Of a DNA stretch of 64,000 bases, positions 10,307-23,759 are shown one piece after another. The first letter of the stretch is position 1; every line of letters starts with the position of its first letter. Source of the stretch: Ziziphus jujuba (lineage: Eukaryota; Streptophyta; Magnoliopsida; Rosales; Rhamnaceae); assembly GCF_031755915.1 (NCBI RefSeq), contig NC_083381.1, positions 5,158,501 to 5,222,500 on the forward strand, given 5' to 3'. Below the pieces are notes generated by a model. It worked only from the letters and a program-made list of their open reading frames with translations. It was not told where the DNA came from and ran no database searches. The position numbers and the translations under genes were made by a program.

Positions 10307-12703
10307 ATTTCTTCCCAAAGAAATACATTGTTGTGAAAAAAAAAAAATTCATACCCTAGCCAATCAAACTACTAATTTTATCCCTTAAAGTCAAAACTTT
10401 ATCAGAAAAAACTTACTTATTTCATCAGCAATGTTACCTTTAATGAGAAACTCATAAAATTCATGGGCAAATTTTTTTAATACTTAAGAAAATATTTAAA
10501 TATATATAATGAAATAATTAAGTTTCCCTAATAGTAAAAAATTAACTGTAAATTAAAAATGAAATTGAAGTATGTATGCTTGTTTTGATTCAATACATAT
10601 TAAAAGTTGAAGTCGAAATAATATTACTAATGATCATACCATTGTATACAAATATAGTTTGATATAATTGTAGCAATTACTAGGATTTCATGATCAGTGC
10701 ATCTAATTTTATATACATGTCTCAAAATATCATGGGATTTGTTCCCAAAGAAATACATTTTTGCCAATAAAAAATTCATTCCTTTGCTGACCAAATACTA
10801 TTTTTCTCCCTAAAAGTCAAACCTTTACCCGCAAAACCTACTAATTTCATCGGCAATAGTACATTTGCCGAGGAAATCATAAAATTACAAAACAAAAGTT
10901 TTTTTATTACTTATATATATATATAATATTTATTAAGTTTCCCTAATGATAAAAAATTATTTGTAAATTAAAATCGAAAATGATGTATGTATGCTCATTT
11001 TGATTTAATACATATTAGAAACTAAAGTAGAAAATATTACTAATGATCATAACAATATATATGTATACAGTTAGATAGAATAGTAATAGCAACTATTAGG
11101 CTTTCATCATCAATGCATCTAATTTTTTTTTTCTTCGTAAAATCAATAAATTTTATTTACAGATCTTAAACAGCAAAGAACTGAGAAATTAAATATCGTG
11201 CGATTTCTTCCTAGAGAAATACATTTTTGCGAATAAATAATTCATACCTTGTTGACCAAACTACTAATTTTCTCTTTAAAAGTCAAACCCTTTCTGGCAA
11301 AACTTCCTAATGGCATATGAAATGGTATCTTTATGGGTGAAGACATAAAATTCCTAGGCAAAAGTTTTTTATTACTTAAAATATATTTATATATATAATG
11401 GATTAATTGAGTTTCTTTAATGGTTAAAAAATAATTGTAAATTGAAATTGAAATTGACATATGGTATGCTCATTTTGATTCTATATATATTAAAAACTGA
11501 AGTCGAAATGATATTACTAATGATCATAACAATTTATATGCATACAATTAGATAGAATAGTACTGCCAATTACTAGACTTTCATGATCAGTGCATCAAAT
11601 TTTTTTTTTCTTTTCGTAAATCAATAAATTTGATATAAATGCCTCAAACAACAAAACAAATGAAAAATTAAATATCATGAGATTTCGTCACAAAGAAATA
11701 CATTTTTGCAAATAAAAAATTCATATGTTTGCCGACCAAGCTACTAATTTTTCTCTCTTAAAGTCATGCCTTTGCCGGCAAAACTTTCTAATTTCATCTT
11801 CATCGGCAATGGTACCTTTGCCAAGGAAATCATAATGGATTACTTAAAAAGTTTATATATATAAAAAAAAAAATATATATATATATATATAATGGATTAA
11901 ATAAATTTCCCTAATGATAAAAATTTACTTGTGAAGTAAAATCGAAATTGACGTTTCTATGCTCATTTTGATTCAATATATATTAAAAGCTAAAGTCAAA
12001 ATAATTTTACTAATGATCATAACTATGTATACGTATATGTGTAAGCAAAAAAAACAATGCACACATATATAGTTAAATAGAATAGTAATACCAACTACTC
12101 AGCTTTCATGATTAGTGTATCTAATTTTTTTTTTTTTTTCATTTCATAAAATCAATGAATTTTATCTACATGTCTCAAACAACAAAAAAATAAAAAATTA
12201 AATATCGTGGGATTTCTTCCCCAAAAAAATACATTTTTACGAATAAAAAATTCATACTTTTGCTGACCAAACTACTAATTTTCTCCCTAAAAATCAAACC
12301 TTTGCTCGAAAAACTTCCAATTCGTTGGCAATGTTACATTTGCCGAGGAAATCATAAAATTCGTGGGCAAAATTTTTTATTATTTAAATTTATATATATA
12401 CATATATAATAGATTTATCAAGTTTCCCTGGTGTTCAAAAGTTAATTGTAAATTAAAACCGAATTTGACATATGTATGTTCATTGTGATTCAATACATAT
12501 TAAAAGCTGAAGTTGAAATAATATTACTAATGGTCATAAGAATATATACGCATACAGTTAGATAGATAACACCAACTATTAGATTTTCATGAGCTGTGTA
12601 ATTTTTTTCTTTTTGTAAAATTAATAAATTTTATATACATGTCTCAAACAATAAAGAAATGAAAAATTAAATATCATCCGTAAAAGCTCATTTTCTTATA
12701 GTG
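10307..12703. repeat. Tandem ~480-bp repeat array, right block
   Basis: The array resumes after the copia insertion. The landmark near CCAAACTACTAATTTT recurs at about 10349, 10780, 11250, 11739 and 12261. Better-preserved units contain TTTGCCGGCAAAACTT- and TTTGCCGAGGAAATCA-type strings, which resemble the CGGCAAA-type subterminal motifs of plant CACTA elements. The array stops at a CACTA-like terminus at 12703. Confidence 0.8.
12678..12703 (-). mobile_element. CACTA-type terminal inverted repeat closing the array
   Basis: On the minus strand the array edge reads CACTATAAGAAAATGAGCTT followed by TTACGG, the form of plant CACTA (EnSpm) termini. No convincing partner end was found in the window and no transposase frame accompanies it. 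This implies the tandem array is the body or subterminal repeat zone of a large non-autonomous CACTA element or its derivative. Confidence 0.6.
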
Positions 12704-13654
12704 ATTGACTCATATGATGATGACTTTTGCCGAAAGAGGGCAATGTTTCAGTGTAATAATGACTATTCAGCGGATTAATTTAATTAAGACATGGAAATAC
12801 ACTAGACGATGTTGTTTATGATTTATGGCTCAATTTTTTTTTAATTTATTGTCATTTATGTTGTCGTTTAGTAAAGTTTCCTCTACAGTCAAGCTTAGCG
12901 TTTGTTGAAGTTATCTCTTTGTTACAAGAAGTTGATTATGTGCAAATATCTGATGGTTTCAATCCGACGCCGTAATTTGAAGGTAAAACGTGGCGTGTGT
13001 GACGTACATATTTGGGCTCTGGTAGGTAGAAGCCATATAATTCTACAATGGTACTTTATTAGTAATAGCTATTTTGTGAAAATTGATGCAAAATTATCGT
13101 TGTGATTGCTTCTTTCATTTATATTTCGTTGGTTTTGCCACTTTATCTAAACATTCGAAGGAATCATATGTAATATGAAATTAATGTAACGTTTTAAACG
13201 TTTTTTTAAATTTTGAATGATTTGAAATTGTGGGCCTTAACGGGCTTTTAATGGTTAAATAAAATTGATCTGGTTGTCCATTTTTGGTTTTTTGGGAATA
13301 AGGAAAGGAAAAACAAAAGAAGGAAATAGGAATTTCTGGTGTGATTTTCACTTCTCCCTAACGTGTGTTCTGATAAAACTAGAGTGAAAACAATTTTTTT
13401 GCATATTCCATAGTATCCTGAAAGGCGACTGTTGGTTGGTGGGACACAAATAATTTGAAGAATACTGTGATATCACATAGATTTCGAATTCATTTTTAAC
13501 AAACAGATATAATATAAGGATATACAGATTCAACTAATTTAATTTATTTCTTTCCTGTAATTTTGTTTACTATTTTATTGTATTTATCCACATATATATA
13601 CATATATATTCCCATATTATTTTTCTAGAATTAATTGTTTGTAATTATATATAG
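12704..13654. other. No supported gene
   Basis: AT-rich single-copy-looking sequence. A short open stretch near 12900-12985 ends in a GT-like junction but has no recognisable homology; short frames at 12902 and 13348 are not convincing. Confidence 0.3.
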
Positions 13655-13746
13655 ATGAGACCGCGGATGATGAAAAGGAGCAAGAGCGTTCTTATGTTCA
13701 ACAAAAGTTGGATAGCGAGCTTAAAGAATTGGATAAAAGAGTTTAA
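13655..13746 (+). pseudogene. Possible exon relic of a kinesin-4 (FRA1-like) coiled coil
   Basis: After a T-rich tract ending in an AG acceptor (13653-13654) a short frame encodes DEKEQERSYVQQKLDSELKE and then LDKRV before TAA. The heptad-like charged pattern ending in LDKR resembles the coiled-coil part of plant KIN-4/FRA1 kinesins. Only about 30 codons are present, no neighbouring exons were found and the frame ends in stops. It is most likely a dead fragment; chance resemblance of charged coiled-coil sequence is a real alternative. Confidence 0.28.
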
Positions 13747-16431
13747 TAGAAGGAGGTACGGATCACTAAATTAAATTTTGATGATAGCATCAGACTTGTT
13801 TTGGTTCCATGTTTACTCAGATATCCATAATTGCATAAAGAGGTAAAAGCAACTTTACGAGCTTTTGGGTCTGCATCAGATGTGGGTGTTTTAGTTCATA
13901 GAATTGAAGAATTCTTTTACTAAATGATATTTAGTTCATATATATTCCCATATTATTATATATATATTTTTTTCCTTTTTCTTCTTTTTCGTTCTATCTA
14001 TTTACTCTTTACTCATCCTGCGAATTTAAGGTAGTTGTTGTCATTTTATGTAAGAAAGAAAAAAAGAAAAAGGAAAAAAAAGATAAACTGAGACTACTGA
14101 TATCTTATATTTTATTTATTTTGTACAATTATTGAAGACTAGTTCTAAAAGAAAAAAAAAATTAAATTATTGATTAGTATACAAACGAAAGAAGTAAAGG
14201 TGTTATGGGGTTCATTAATACTTCATGGTTTATTAATTTTTCTTTTTTAAATTGGGTTTTTGTTCTTATTTGTGTTTTGTGATTTTCTTAAATAATGGAT
14301 ATTTAAGGAGAATTGCATGGTTTAGTGGATTCAAATTCAACTGTTTCTTGGGGGTTTTGAAGGAGAAAACTCAAATATAAATGTATTCTTTTTAATGCTT
14401 AAGCGGTAAAGATTTAACCATTAGATAAATAATAATTAATATTCAAATTTCAATCTAAAACTATATGAAATGTGACAATTCTAATGTTTACCACATAATT
14501 ATTATTTACATTTTAAAATCAAGGAATTTTTTATTAGAAAATCGTTGCATTCATCTACTAAAATATATAAAGGATAGTTTGTACTTTGGTTTGACTTTTT
14601 TGATTGTTCGTCGGCTAATCTGTTGTTTTGTGACCGTATAATTTGCTTTCCTTTAATTGTGTTTTGCCCACTACTTTCTCTCTCTCTTCCTCCTTTTGTG
14701 AGTTTGGTTTTCAGCTTGGTGAGCGGCAAACATAAAATATCAAAACAAGGCTATTTTTTATTTTTTACCTGAGATGGGTATGGATCTGAAAATATGATGG
14801 TAATTTTTCTTTTTCTTTTTTTTTTTTGGCTAAACAAATATGATGGTAAGTTTGGATACTTCATGTGGTGAAAGAAAAACGTGTGAACCGTACTTCTTTT
14901 TTTTTTTAAAAAAAAAAAAAAAACATGAAAGCCGCACTTCTACTTTGATTTTTGGGTTTTTAAATCGGTTTTTCTGTTTTATCCTTTACTTAGTTTAAAA
15001 AAAAAAAAAAGATTTAAAATGACGGGCAAATGGTTAAAAACAATTTTTAACCAGAGAATGGTTGAGGGATAGGATTTTAGACCATTACAATTTGTCGCTA
15101 CTCAATCTCAGTTTTATAAGAAACTTGGCACGTATTATTTGGAGCACCAATTGCGTTATTTAAACTTGTTTGTTTATTAGCGTTAATTATTATTATTTTT
15201 TTCTTCTGTTGACCTTGGCGATATTGTGTATATACTTGGATAAGTTTTAAATTAGAGTAATGATATAGCCCTCGCTGATAATATTATATATATATTTGTA
15301 GTTGGAGAAAAAAATAAAATTTTGTTCTAAAAAAGTTTAATCTAAGTCAACGAAGATAAATTTCATGAACCTATATATCCACCAAAAGTTGAGGGAACTT
15401 TGGATGAAATAAAAGATAAACAATGCACTTGTCACAAAGGAAACTAGGGTCTCATATTAGCCGCAGCACTCCAAAAAAAAAAAAAGGCTAAGAACGTTTA
15501 CTGAAACATGAAATTAACAAGTTCATACTTAACAACTGTACTAAAATATTTTTATTGCGCACGTTTAATAGAGTTAAACCAAGTGTGTCATGTATGGGTT
15601 TTATGTTTGACTTTTTCTATGATGAAGGTTTTAGTTTGACCAATATACTATTACATGGAGCTTGTTAATATGACTTTATCGATTATTAACATACTAAATT
15701 CTAAATCACTATGACGACCACTTCGAAGTTTTATTGAAATTCTAGGATGATCCCAATTAGGGGAAATTTCATAGAAAATTTTATAAAAAAATTCTACAGC
15801 ATGTCTCTTATAAAGTGAACTTCCTCAAACTTAACTCTACATAGAAATAATAATGCTATATATATTCTTAACCTCCCGTACCTCTCACTTATTAAGTACC
15901 ATAATTCGCAGCACTTTAAATATTAAAACATATATATCTTCAAGTCCATGATAACATCAGAGCTTTTTTAGGAATTATATAGTGATAAATTTATATAGCT
16001 AGAAAATGATAAATTTTAAGATAATATTAAATAAAACAAAACAAATTAGACATAGGAAAATAACACTTTATAAAAAGATGAAGACCATAATCAAAATTCC
16101 AATAATATCACCACTATCCAATACCAATGTAAGTAGGTTAAATAACCTGACCAAATGCTGGAACACTTGTTCGAAGGCTGAATAACCTACCTGAATGCAT
16201 AAATACCTGCTTAAACACTAGCCTGAATTTTTATCACCTATACTATATGAAGTTTTCCGCTACTTAACAAAGTTACACACACACTTCTAAATCCAGAAAA
16301 TCATGAGTTAGGATAGATATGCAATCATGCAAATAATAATAATAATGATAATAATGATGATGATGATGACGGCGATGACGACAATCAAACAACAATAAAC
16401 ATATACTAAAATATTAAAAATATCAGTAGTA

Positions 16432-16467
<36 letters not shown>

Positions 16468-16508
16468 GAATAAATTGTTTGAAATGCATGTTCGTAATGG
16501 AAAATTAC
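13747..16508. other. No supported gene; AT-rich intergenic DNA
   Basis: Contains homopolymer A and T tracts (for example about 14900-14925 and 15000-15011), simple ATA/AAT repeats at 16335-16375 and (AAT)n at 16430-16464, and no long coding frame. The low-complexity Ile-rich frame at 16308-16529 is a translation of the microsatellite. Confidence 0.5.
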
Positions 16509-16837
16509 TTGATGTACTATACTATACACCAGTGTACAGTCTCATAGTATCGACTGTCCAAAGGCATAATCAACACATGTAACCACTTGTAGGCTTACTG
16601 CTACTAATACGATTAGAGATGGTTGGCTACCATGATCATCTAACTCATTGATTTTGTAGGTATTATAAATACAATAAAAAACCTCTCGTAGGCCTAACTG
16701 GATCATTGCCATCATAGTACATGAGCTTACCATATAATATATCGAAAAGACATCTGATGCACCACACCATATAACACTACTATCAAGTGATATTTGGAGT
16801 CGCAAATACCATTTGACCGAAGGGAGGAGAAGAGACA
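16509..16837 (-). repeat. Decayed relative of the large LTR family, host of the hAT insertion
   Basis: GATGTACTATACTATACACC at 16512-16531 and GATGCACCACACCATATA at 16764-16781 both correspond to GACGCACCACACCATATACC inside the large solo LTRs (24559 and 46991). The first differs from it almost only by C-to-T changes, as expected for an old methylated copy. The match breaks at the hAT target site. Other boundaries are not resolved. Confidence 0.4.
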
Positions 16838-17027
16838 ACTACACTTAGGGGTGGGCTCGGTTCGGTTTGGTTCGGTTTTGTGGACTTTTTAAAACTGAAC
16901 CGACCGGTTCGGTTTGGGTTGGGTACAAAACCGAACCGAACCGACCATCATATACCCGAACCGAACCGAACCGAATGATCATTGTTCGGTTTGGGTTGCG
17001 TTCACGGTTTGGGTCGGGTTGGGCTTT

Positions 17028-17180
17028 TATGATGGGCTTCGGCCCAAATTTTTTAATTTTTGGTTTAGGCCGGTTTGGGCCTCATGATGAGCTTCACTTT
17101 CAGCCCAAATTTTTTTATTTTTGGTTTGGGCCGGTTTGGACCTCATGATGGGTTTCGGCCTAAATTTTTTTATTTTTACT
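17028..17180. repeat. Subterminal tandem repeat of the hAT element
   Basis: About 2.5 copies of a ~65-bp unit containing CCTCATGATGGGCTTCGGCC-like and AAATTTTTTTATTTTTGG-like strings, next to the CGGTTCGG-rich end. Such subterminal repeats are where hAT transposases usually bind; that role is inferred. Confidence 0.6.
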
Positions 17181-17846
17181 ATTTTGAGATATGAATTTTG
17201 ATACATTGAGCCAAAATTGTTTAAAATCTTTTTTAAACCTTTTTAATTATCAATCTTTAATTATATTATTATTCATGCATTATATTTTAAATTAAATATC
17301 TTTTTCAAACTATTATCTAACTTAAATAATTTTAACATACATTCACCTAAGTAAAAATACTAAATAAACTAACTATTAAGCATCAAACATGTGAAATAAT
17401 ACAACATAAAACTATACAACTACAATACAAGTTTATAGCTATCACCTAATTATACAAATACATCATACAACAACAAATAAATTCTCCAACAAGTTTACAA
17501 CCAATATTAGTTATAAAATAGAATACAACCATATTTGATATCTTAAACTTCAAAATTAACTTAGAATTTAATAAACTAACAATACAAAAAAATAAAAATT
17601 ATTTTAAATAGTCTTCTTTCACACACTTCATTCCACGAGCAACCACCATCAACCACAATCCCATTATCACAATATGCCATGCAAAGCCATATTCCATTCA
17701 TCCTTCAACAAGCATTAAAATTACACATTAAATATTAAATGTAACTAGCAATCAATAAACTTGAGTGCAATTTAGTATATTACTAAAATATTATCTAATT
17801 TAAAAAATAATTGGAATTAACAACAAACTTACCAAGCAATCATAGA

Positions 17847-20156
17847 TCAATTAGATGGAGGTAGATTTTGTTTTGTAACACAAGATGCTCCTAAACAAAT
17901 TAAAATATAATATTAAATTAATCAATAAATACTAAAAAGACGTTGTAAATATTACTAAAAAAATTTAAAAAGCTCTAAAAAACATGATAAAAATAAAATT
18001 ACAAATAATTAAAAAACAATCGTACCTGATTCAATAGAATCATAATATGCAACATCCTCAATTGGTACTTCAACTCTATAATCATATCTCATAGGATTTG
18101 ATTTCAACCAATTTTGTGAACAAATCAAAGCCTCCACCATCTTTGGACCCAATGAACTTCGAAATGCATCAAGAATACGTCCTCCGGTACTAAATGCAGA
18201 TTCAGATGCTACTGTAGAAACTGGAATGGCATATACATCTCTTGCAATTTGAGATAAAATTCAATATTTTGTGCAATTATTTTTCCACCAAGCCAAAATA
18301 TCAAATTTCTCACTCTCCACATCCTCACATGGATCAAACAAAAATTTATCAACCTCATTCTTTATTTCCAATACATTTTTCTCCATTTTTCTTTTTTTAA
18401 ATTGTGATTCTTTCAAACGCCGACGATCATCTATACTTCCATCATCCATTGAATCCACCATCATCCCACTTTGTTGTGCTTGTATTGATTGATTATCATT
18501 AGGATTAGACACTTTAGAAGTCTCATCCATAGAATCAACTTCTTTATAAAAGTCATAAAGATTATATAAAGTATCTTTCACATCCTTAGTCAAAGATTCA
18601 ACCATACCACTTTCATAAGCATCCTCAAAAAGATATGATACATATTCTAGCTTATATCGTGGATCAAGCACAACGACAATAAGTAACAACTTGTTGACAT
18701 TTTCAAGTGAACCCCAATATTTCTCGAACTTTGTCAACATTTTCTTTGCCATATCGGCCATCAAATGGTTTTGACTATTACTCCATTCAACAAGTGCATT
18801 ATACATCAAACTCAATTCATGAAAATATATATTAGAAGTAACAGTCAAAGAGGCACTAAATTTTAAGGTAATCTCATAAAAAGTAGCAAGAAATTTCACA
18901 AAAACCCTTGCACTATCCCAGTCTTTACTTTGAGGTGGCCCAGCTCTCTTCCTTCCAACTTCATCCTCCTCAAAATATCCAAGAAAAAAACCATCATCAT
19001 CTACCATCCTATCAAAAGCTTTTTGATACTTCAAAGCCGAATTCAACATCAAATAGGTAGAATTCCACCTAGTAGACACATCCAAAACCATGGTTTCTTT
19101 AAATTCCATCTTCTCCTTTTCTACACATTCTTTAAATTTGGATAACCTTGAAGGCGATGATCGAACATATCTAATAGCATTACGAATTCCAGCAATACTA
19201 TCATGAATTTCCCTTAATCCAAATGTCACAATCAAATTTACAATATGTGCAGCACAACGAACATGCAAAAACTTACCATCCAAAACATTTCCTTTCCAAT
19301 AATCTAATCTTTTGTTCACAAAATTAATAGCCACATCCTTTGAAGAAGCATTATCAACCGTTATTGTGAAAACCCTTTCAATACCCCATTCAATTAAACA
19401 ATTTTCTATAACCTTACCAATTGTCTCACCCTTATGATTTTGGACAATACAAAAATTTATAATTCTCTTATGCAACTTCCAATCATCATCAATGAAATGA
19501 GCGGTAAGAGTCATATAATTGTTATTTTGAATGGAAGTCCATGTATCCGTCGTAAGACAAACCCTTTGCTTCCTTAATGAAAACACACTTTTCAAAATTT
19601 TTTTCTCATCTAAGTACAATTGAAACACATCTCTAGAAATTGTTCTACGAGATGGAGGTTCATACTTAGGGTTCAAAGTATTACAAAACTTTCTAAACCC
19701 TTCCCCTTCAACATGGCTAAATGGCAACTCGTCTATGATGATCATTTGAGCACATGTAAGCCTACATGCCTCTTTACTAAATGTTGTACTTGTAGACACC
19801 AAATTACTACTACTACTATCGAAAGAAAGAACTTGTTGGCTTTTCTCCACTGTCCTATTAGGGTATTTCTTGCATTGGTTCATCAAATGATTCCGTAACA
19901 TACTAGTTCCACACCTCTTAGTATCACATGCATAATCTACCCCACAATATTTACATTTGCATCTAGGATTACTTGGATCACTATCTGGAATTTTTTCAAA
20001 ATGTTCCCAAACCCAAGATGGAGCCCTAGAAGATTTTCTCTTTTGTGTCTTATAAGATTTATCCGATTTTGAAGGTTGAGACTCAGCTTTCTTTGATTCA
20101 TTTAGATATTGTTCCAATTCATCAATATCATACAAATCATTGTGGTCCTCATCCAT
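17847..20156 (-). pseudogene. hAT family transposase (BED finger, RICESLEEPER-like), one premature stop
   Basis: The ATG at 20156 opens 631 codons. In order: acidic N-terminus; BED zinc finger (about residues 45-98) with C68-x2-C71 and H90-x4-C95; the RNase H-like catalytic fold with LTTDTWTS (D204) and ITVDNASS (D268); the CAAHIVNLIV motif (301-310); and STRWNSTYLML (361-371). The frame stops at TGA 18261-18263 straight after WWKNNCTKY, just inside the C-terminal hATC dimerisation domain. The same frame then continues without a break from 18260 to 18026 with the conserved IPVSTVASESAFSTGGRIL and SSLGPKMVEALICSQNWLK. A donor (CAG|GTACG at 18026/18025) and an acceptor (TTTAG at 17891) would join a short last exon 17890-17847 that ends in TGA. 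The stop sits where relatives often have Arg, so a CGA-to-TGA change is likely. As it stands the protein lacks hATC and is probably inactive. Confidence 0.92.
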
Positions 20157-22657
20157 CTATAACCTATTAAAAACAAAAAAATCTATTGAAAAACATATAA
20201 AAAGAAACAAGAAAACAAAAAGTATAATAAGATTTCATGCACATCCATGTGAAAAGAATTAGTTTTACTTAATTTACTACATTAAGGTGCTTGCTGTTTT
20301 TTTTTTTTTTTTTGGTTATCGGTTTACTCAAAAAAGGAAAAAAAAAGAAAAAAAAATCTGTTGACACATTAGAATCAAATCCTTCAATCGAAAAAAACAG
20401 AAAAAATGAAAAATAAATTTAGGATCAGTTTTAAAAGATTTAGGAGTAAAGTCCATATCAAATAGAAGAAAAATGTGAAGGGTTTTTAGATGCATATCCG
20501 ATGACACATTTAATGGTTTGATGTTTTGATGTTGTGGATGCAATCAATATGAGATTCAAACATTGCTCATAATAACTTCATAGAAATCAAATAACACAAA
20601 TTTCACTTCACAATCTCCAAACTTCACAGCAAACAATTTCACAACCTAAGCTTCACTACACTTTCCAAAACTAATTTTCACCTTCCCACTTCTAATGAAC
20701 TTCAAATTTCACAAATTGATGCAAAAATAATGAGAAAAAAGTCTAATAACTTACCTCCAAATTTCTCAACCACCAAAATCAAACGGAACTTGGAATCCTA
20801 TCCTTCTTGTTCCTCTCAGGATGCTTTCTAGTTGAGACCAGCAGTGAGTAGCTCAGTTAGCTAACAAACCAACCTATGTTGTAAATCTGGATAATTATAC
20901 AAATAATTAAAATCTAAAATGAATTCATATGAAATTAAAGGAGAAAGTTCTCACAATGCATATATATATATATATTTTAATCTTTCCTCATATCCAATTA
21001 GTTAATTACCAATGAATGTAATCAAAGAGCAAAAATCAAAATTTAAATGATAGCCAATTAGCCATTTTCTTATTTAGAACCCAAGTAAGGAAGAAAAACA
21101 ACAAATGAAGTTGTTCCTCTCTGCAAAAAACATGTCCAAACCATTTTATATCTGAATTTCCCTTACATATTTACTTTAAAAGAAAGAAATATAAAACTTT
21201 TTATGTCTTTTCTTTCCCTACTAAATAGAAAATAGCATATATATACATATAATCTAAACAAATGTTTAATGATTTGTTGAACTGTATGGACGTCCATGGA
21301 TTGATTGTGTAGGCAGGTGTCATATAATCATTTTGCCCAAAATTGAAATTGAAATGATACATAAGACTCATTAATCGAACAGTGCTCATACAGGTTAACA
21401 GAAAATCAGCTAGAAAGTATGCCAATTTAATTGATTTGCGAGACATTAATACAAAATTTATGCACTAGATGCTATGGTTTATATTAGGTCAACATATAAT
21501 TGCACTCGAAATGCATTGCAATAGGAAAACTTTCGGAAAGGGCATCGAATGCAGAACAACAACTGCATGATGCCCATAAGTTGAGGAAACAAAGTTCTAC
21601 ATGGAAGTCCAATATCTTAAGGTTAAAGAAACATAATATGCTTAATCTAAGAAATCAAATCACCCCAGACTAGACTAAGGCACAAGAAAAACAAATATTT
21701 GGTAATTGTATGACTGGGAAAGAATCAGGGGCAGAAAAATCCTAATATATATAAAAAAAAAAAGGCTATTTCTTTTCATCATCCGAAATTCTAAGCAACC
21801 AAACAGTCACAACCGCACATTTCCATTTCCAGAATCTCGCACTTTTATTACAAAACACACAAAGATTGAAAAACAAAATCACCGAATGCCTACTTTACAA
21901 ACTGAAAAAAAATTTGATTTTGCAATACAAATGCTTCATAAAAAGAAATAAAATTAGGGGTTTTTAGAGAGAGAGAGAGAGAGAAACTCACAGTGATGTT
22001 AAGAAACTACCATTGAGGCTCGAATGGTACCCTTCTCTTCAAATACCACTGGCTAGATCTGCGAGAAAGAGAGAGAAACAAATGAGAAAAAAAAGCATGA
22101 AAACAAAACCCTAACAGAGAAGCTGTCCGATTAGTTGTCGATGCCCGACGGTGCCACAGAGAGAGAGAGAGAAGCAATAATACAATCTGAGATGAGAAAT
22201 GGCTAACCTTAGAAAAGTTCCTGGAGAGGTGGAAAGAGACAAGAGACGAAGGCAGACTGGCAGAGAGCAAGAGATTTCCTTTTTAATTTTCAAGCATCCA
22301 ATTCCTGGAGAGGTGGAAAGAGAGGAGAGACGAAGGCAGATTGGCAAAGAGCAAGAGATTTCCTGAAGGCAGACTGGCAGAGAGCAAGAGATTTCAACTG
22401 GCAGAGAGCAAGAGATTTTCTTTTTAATTTTCAAGCATCAAATCCTGGTGGAAAATGGAAATGAAAGAGACGAGAGACGATTGGTATGAGTCGGTTCGGT
22501 TTGGGTTGGGTAAATTTTCTACCCACCCGTAACTCGAACCGAAAACCACGGATCCAATGCATCTGTAACCGAACCGACCCGATTAAGACTTAAAAACCAA
22601 CCCAAATAGTCGGTTTGGGCGGATTGGTCGGTCCTAGTCGGGTTTTGCCCAGTCTTA
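20157..22657 (-). other. hAT 5' non-coding region with GA-rich repeats
   Basis: The region upstream of the transposase start holds no gene. At about 22230-22430 there are tandem, partly nested repeats built on GGCAGACTGGCAGAGAGCAA and GAGATTTCCTTTTTAATTTT, and a (GA)n run at 21968-21984. The terminal part repeats CGGTTTGGG and CGAACC motifs, mirroring the left end. Confidence 0.6.
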
Positions 22658-22665
22658 ACTACACT

Positions 22666-23512
22666 CAGCTCCCTTTGGTAAAGTTGCCGATGCTAAACAA
22701 CTTGCCATCCTAAGGCTAAAGGAAGGGTGATTAATGTTATCATTGCAAAATATCTATCAACCTTGCTCACGTTAGCTCCCATAAAATGACTAAAATAAAC
22801 TTGCAAACTAATAATGTTGTATCTCAACAAAATTGGTACAATATGATGCATCTAAACACCCTACCACAATAAATGTAAAAAAAATACCTATTTCTCCACG
22901 AATCTTTTTTTCTTTTGGTAAATCATAACTTAAAAATAAGATTACATATATACTCAAAGGAATCATAATCAACAATAATAATGGTAATATTAATAATAAT
23001 AATAATAAAATCTCCCAGTTGATAGAAATAAAACCTTTAGACAAATAAATAAATAAATAGAAATAATTAAAATTAAACATAGGGAAGAATCTTACAAATT
23101 TCATAAAATCAAACATAACCCTGCCAATTTAAATATCACTAAAAACCAATAATCTATAATAAATATTTAGGGACCCGAAATATAATTTTTTCTATAATTC
23201 TAACAACATGAAATACCTCACTAGATCTAAAATTAGTAATAAATATTTTACATCACTCAAACATAACTTCGGAAATGATATACAACTCATATTCATATAA
23301 TTTACACGTACATACACGTACATATATTTATAATCAAATTTAGGCATTGAAACATTTAAAAAGAAAACGTATAAATAATACGTTTTTAATTCTAAAATCA
23401 ACCTAAACAAATAATTTCAACCATTTCTCATAACCAATTTACACTATCTTAGATACACGGGCAAGCACATTAATATTCCAATTCATTTTTTAGTATAGTG
23501 GAAACCTAATAT

Positions 23513-23550
<38 letters not shown>

Positions 23551-23754
23551 CAACTTATATATGTATCTGCGCATGTAAATATAAGTATGGTTGGATAAAG
23601 CCATGCTATAATTCAATGTCAAAATAACAATAATTTAATATTTAACTCTGTGCAAATTACTTTAGGAAGAAAGCGAAATTACTTTTAAACCAATCTCAAG
23701 ATAACAATCTGATATTTAAAATTAAACTAGTAAATAAAATTAACTGAACAAAAA
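22666..23754. other. No supported gene; likely decayed repeat DNA
   Basis: AT-rich sequence with an (AAT)n run at about 23511-23549 and scattered short frames. It lies between the hAT element and the next solo LTR and may be the continuation of the old LTR seen at 16509-16837. Confidence 0.3.
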
Positions 23755-23759
23755 CATAT

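Larger units (their letters stand above)
16846..22657 (-). mobile_element. hAT DNA transposon, 5.8 kb, nearly intact
   Basis: It is flanked by a perfect 8-bp target duplication ACTACACT (16838-16845 and 22658-22665), the hAT length. The ends are imperfect inverted repeats: TAGGGGTGGGC on the left and TAAGACTGGGC on the right read inward (8 of 11 match). Both subterminal zones are rich in CGGTTCGG/CCGAACCGAA motifs. It carries one transposase gene on the minus strand (17847-20156) and about 2.5 kb of 5' non-coding sequence with minisatellite-like GA-rich repeats. It belongs to the plant RICESLEEPER/BED-finger group of hAT elements. A single in-frame stop is the only obvious lesion. Confidence 0.93.

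Noticed and set aside
16308..16529. Ile-rich membrane-like peptide
   Set aside because: Translation of (AAT)n microsatellites.
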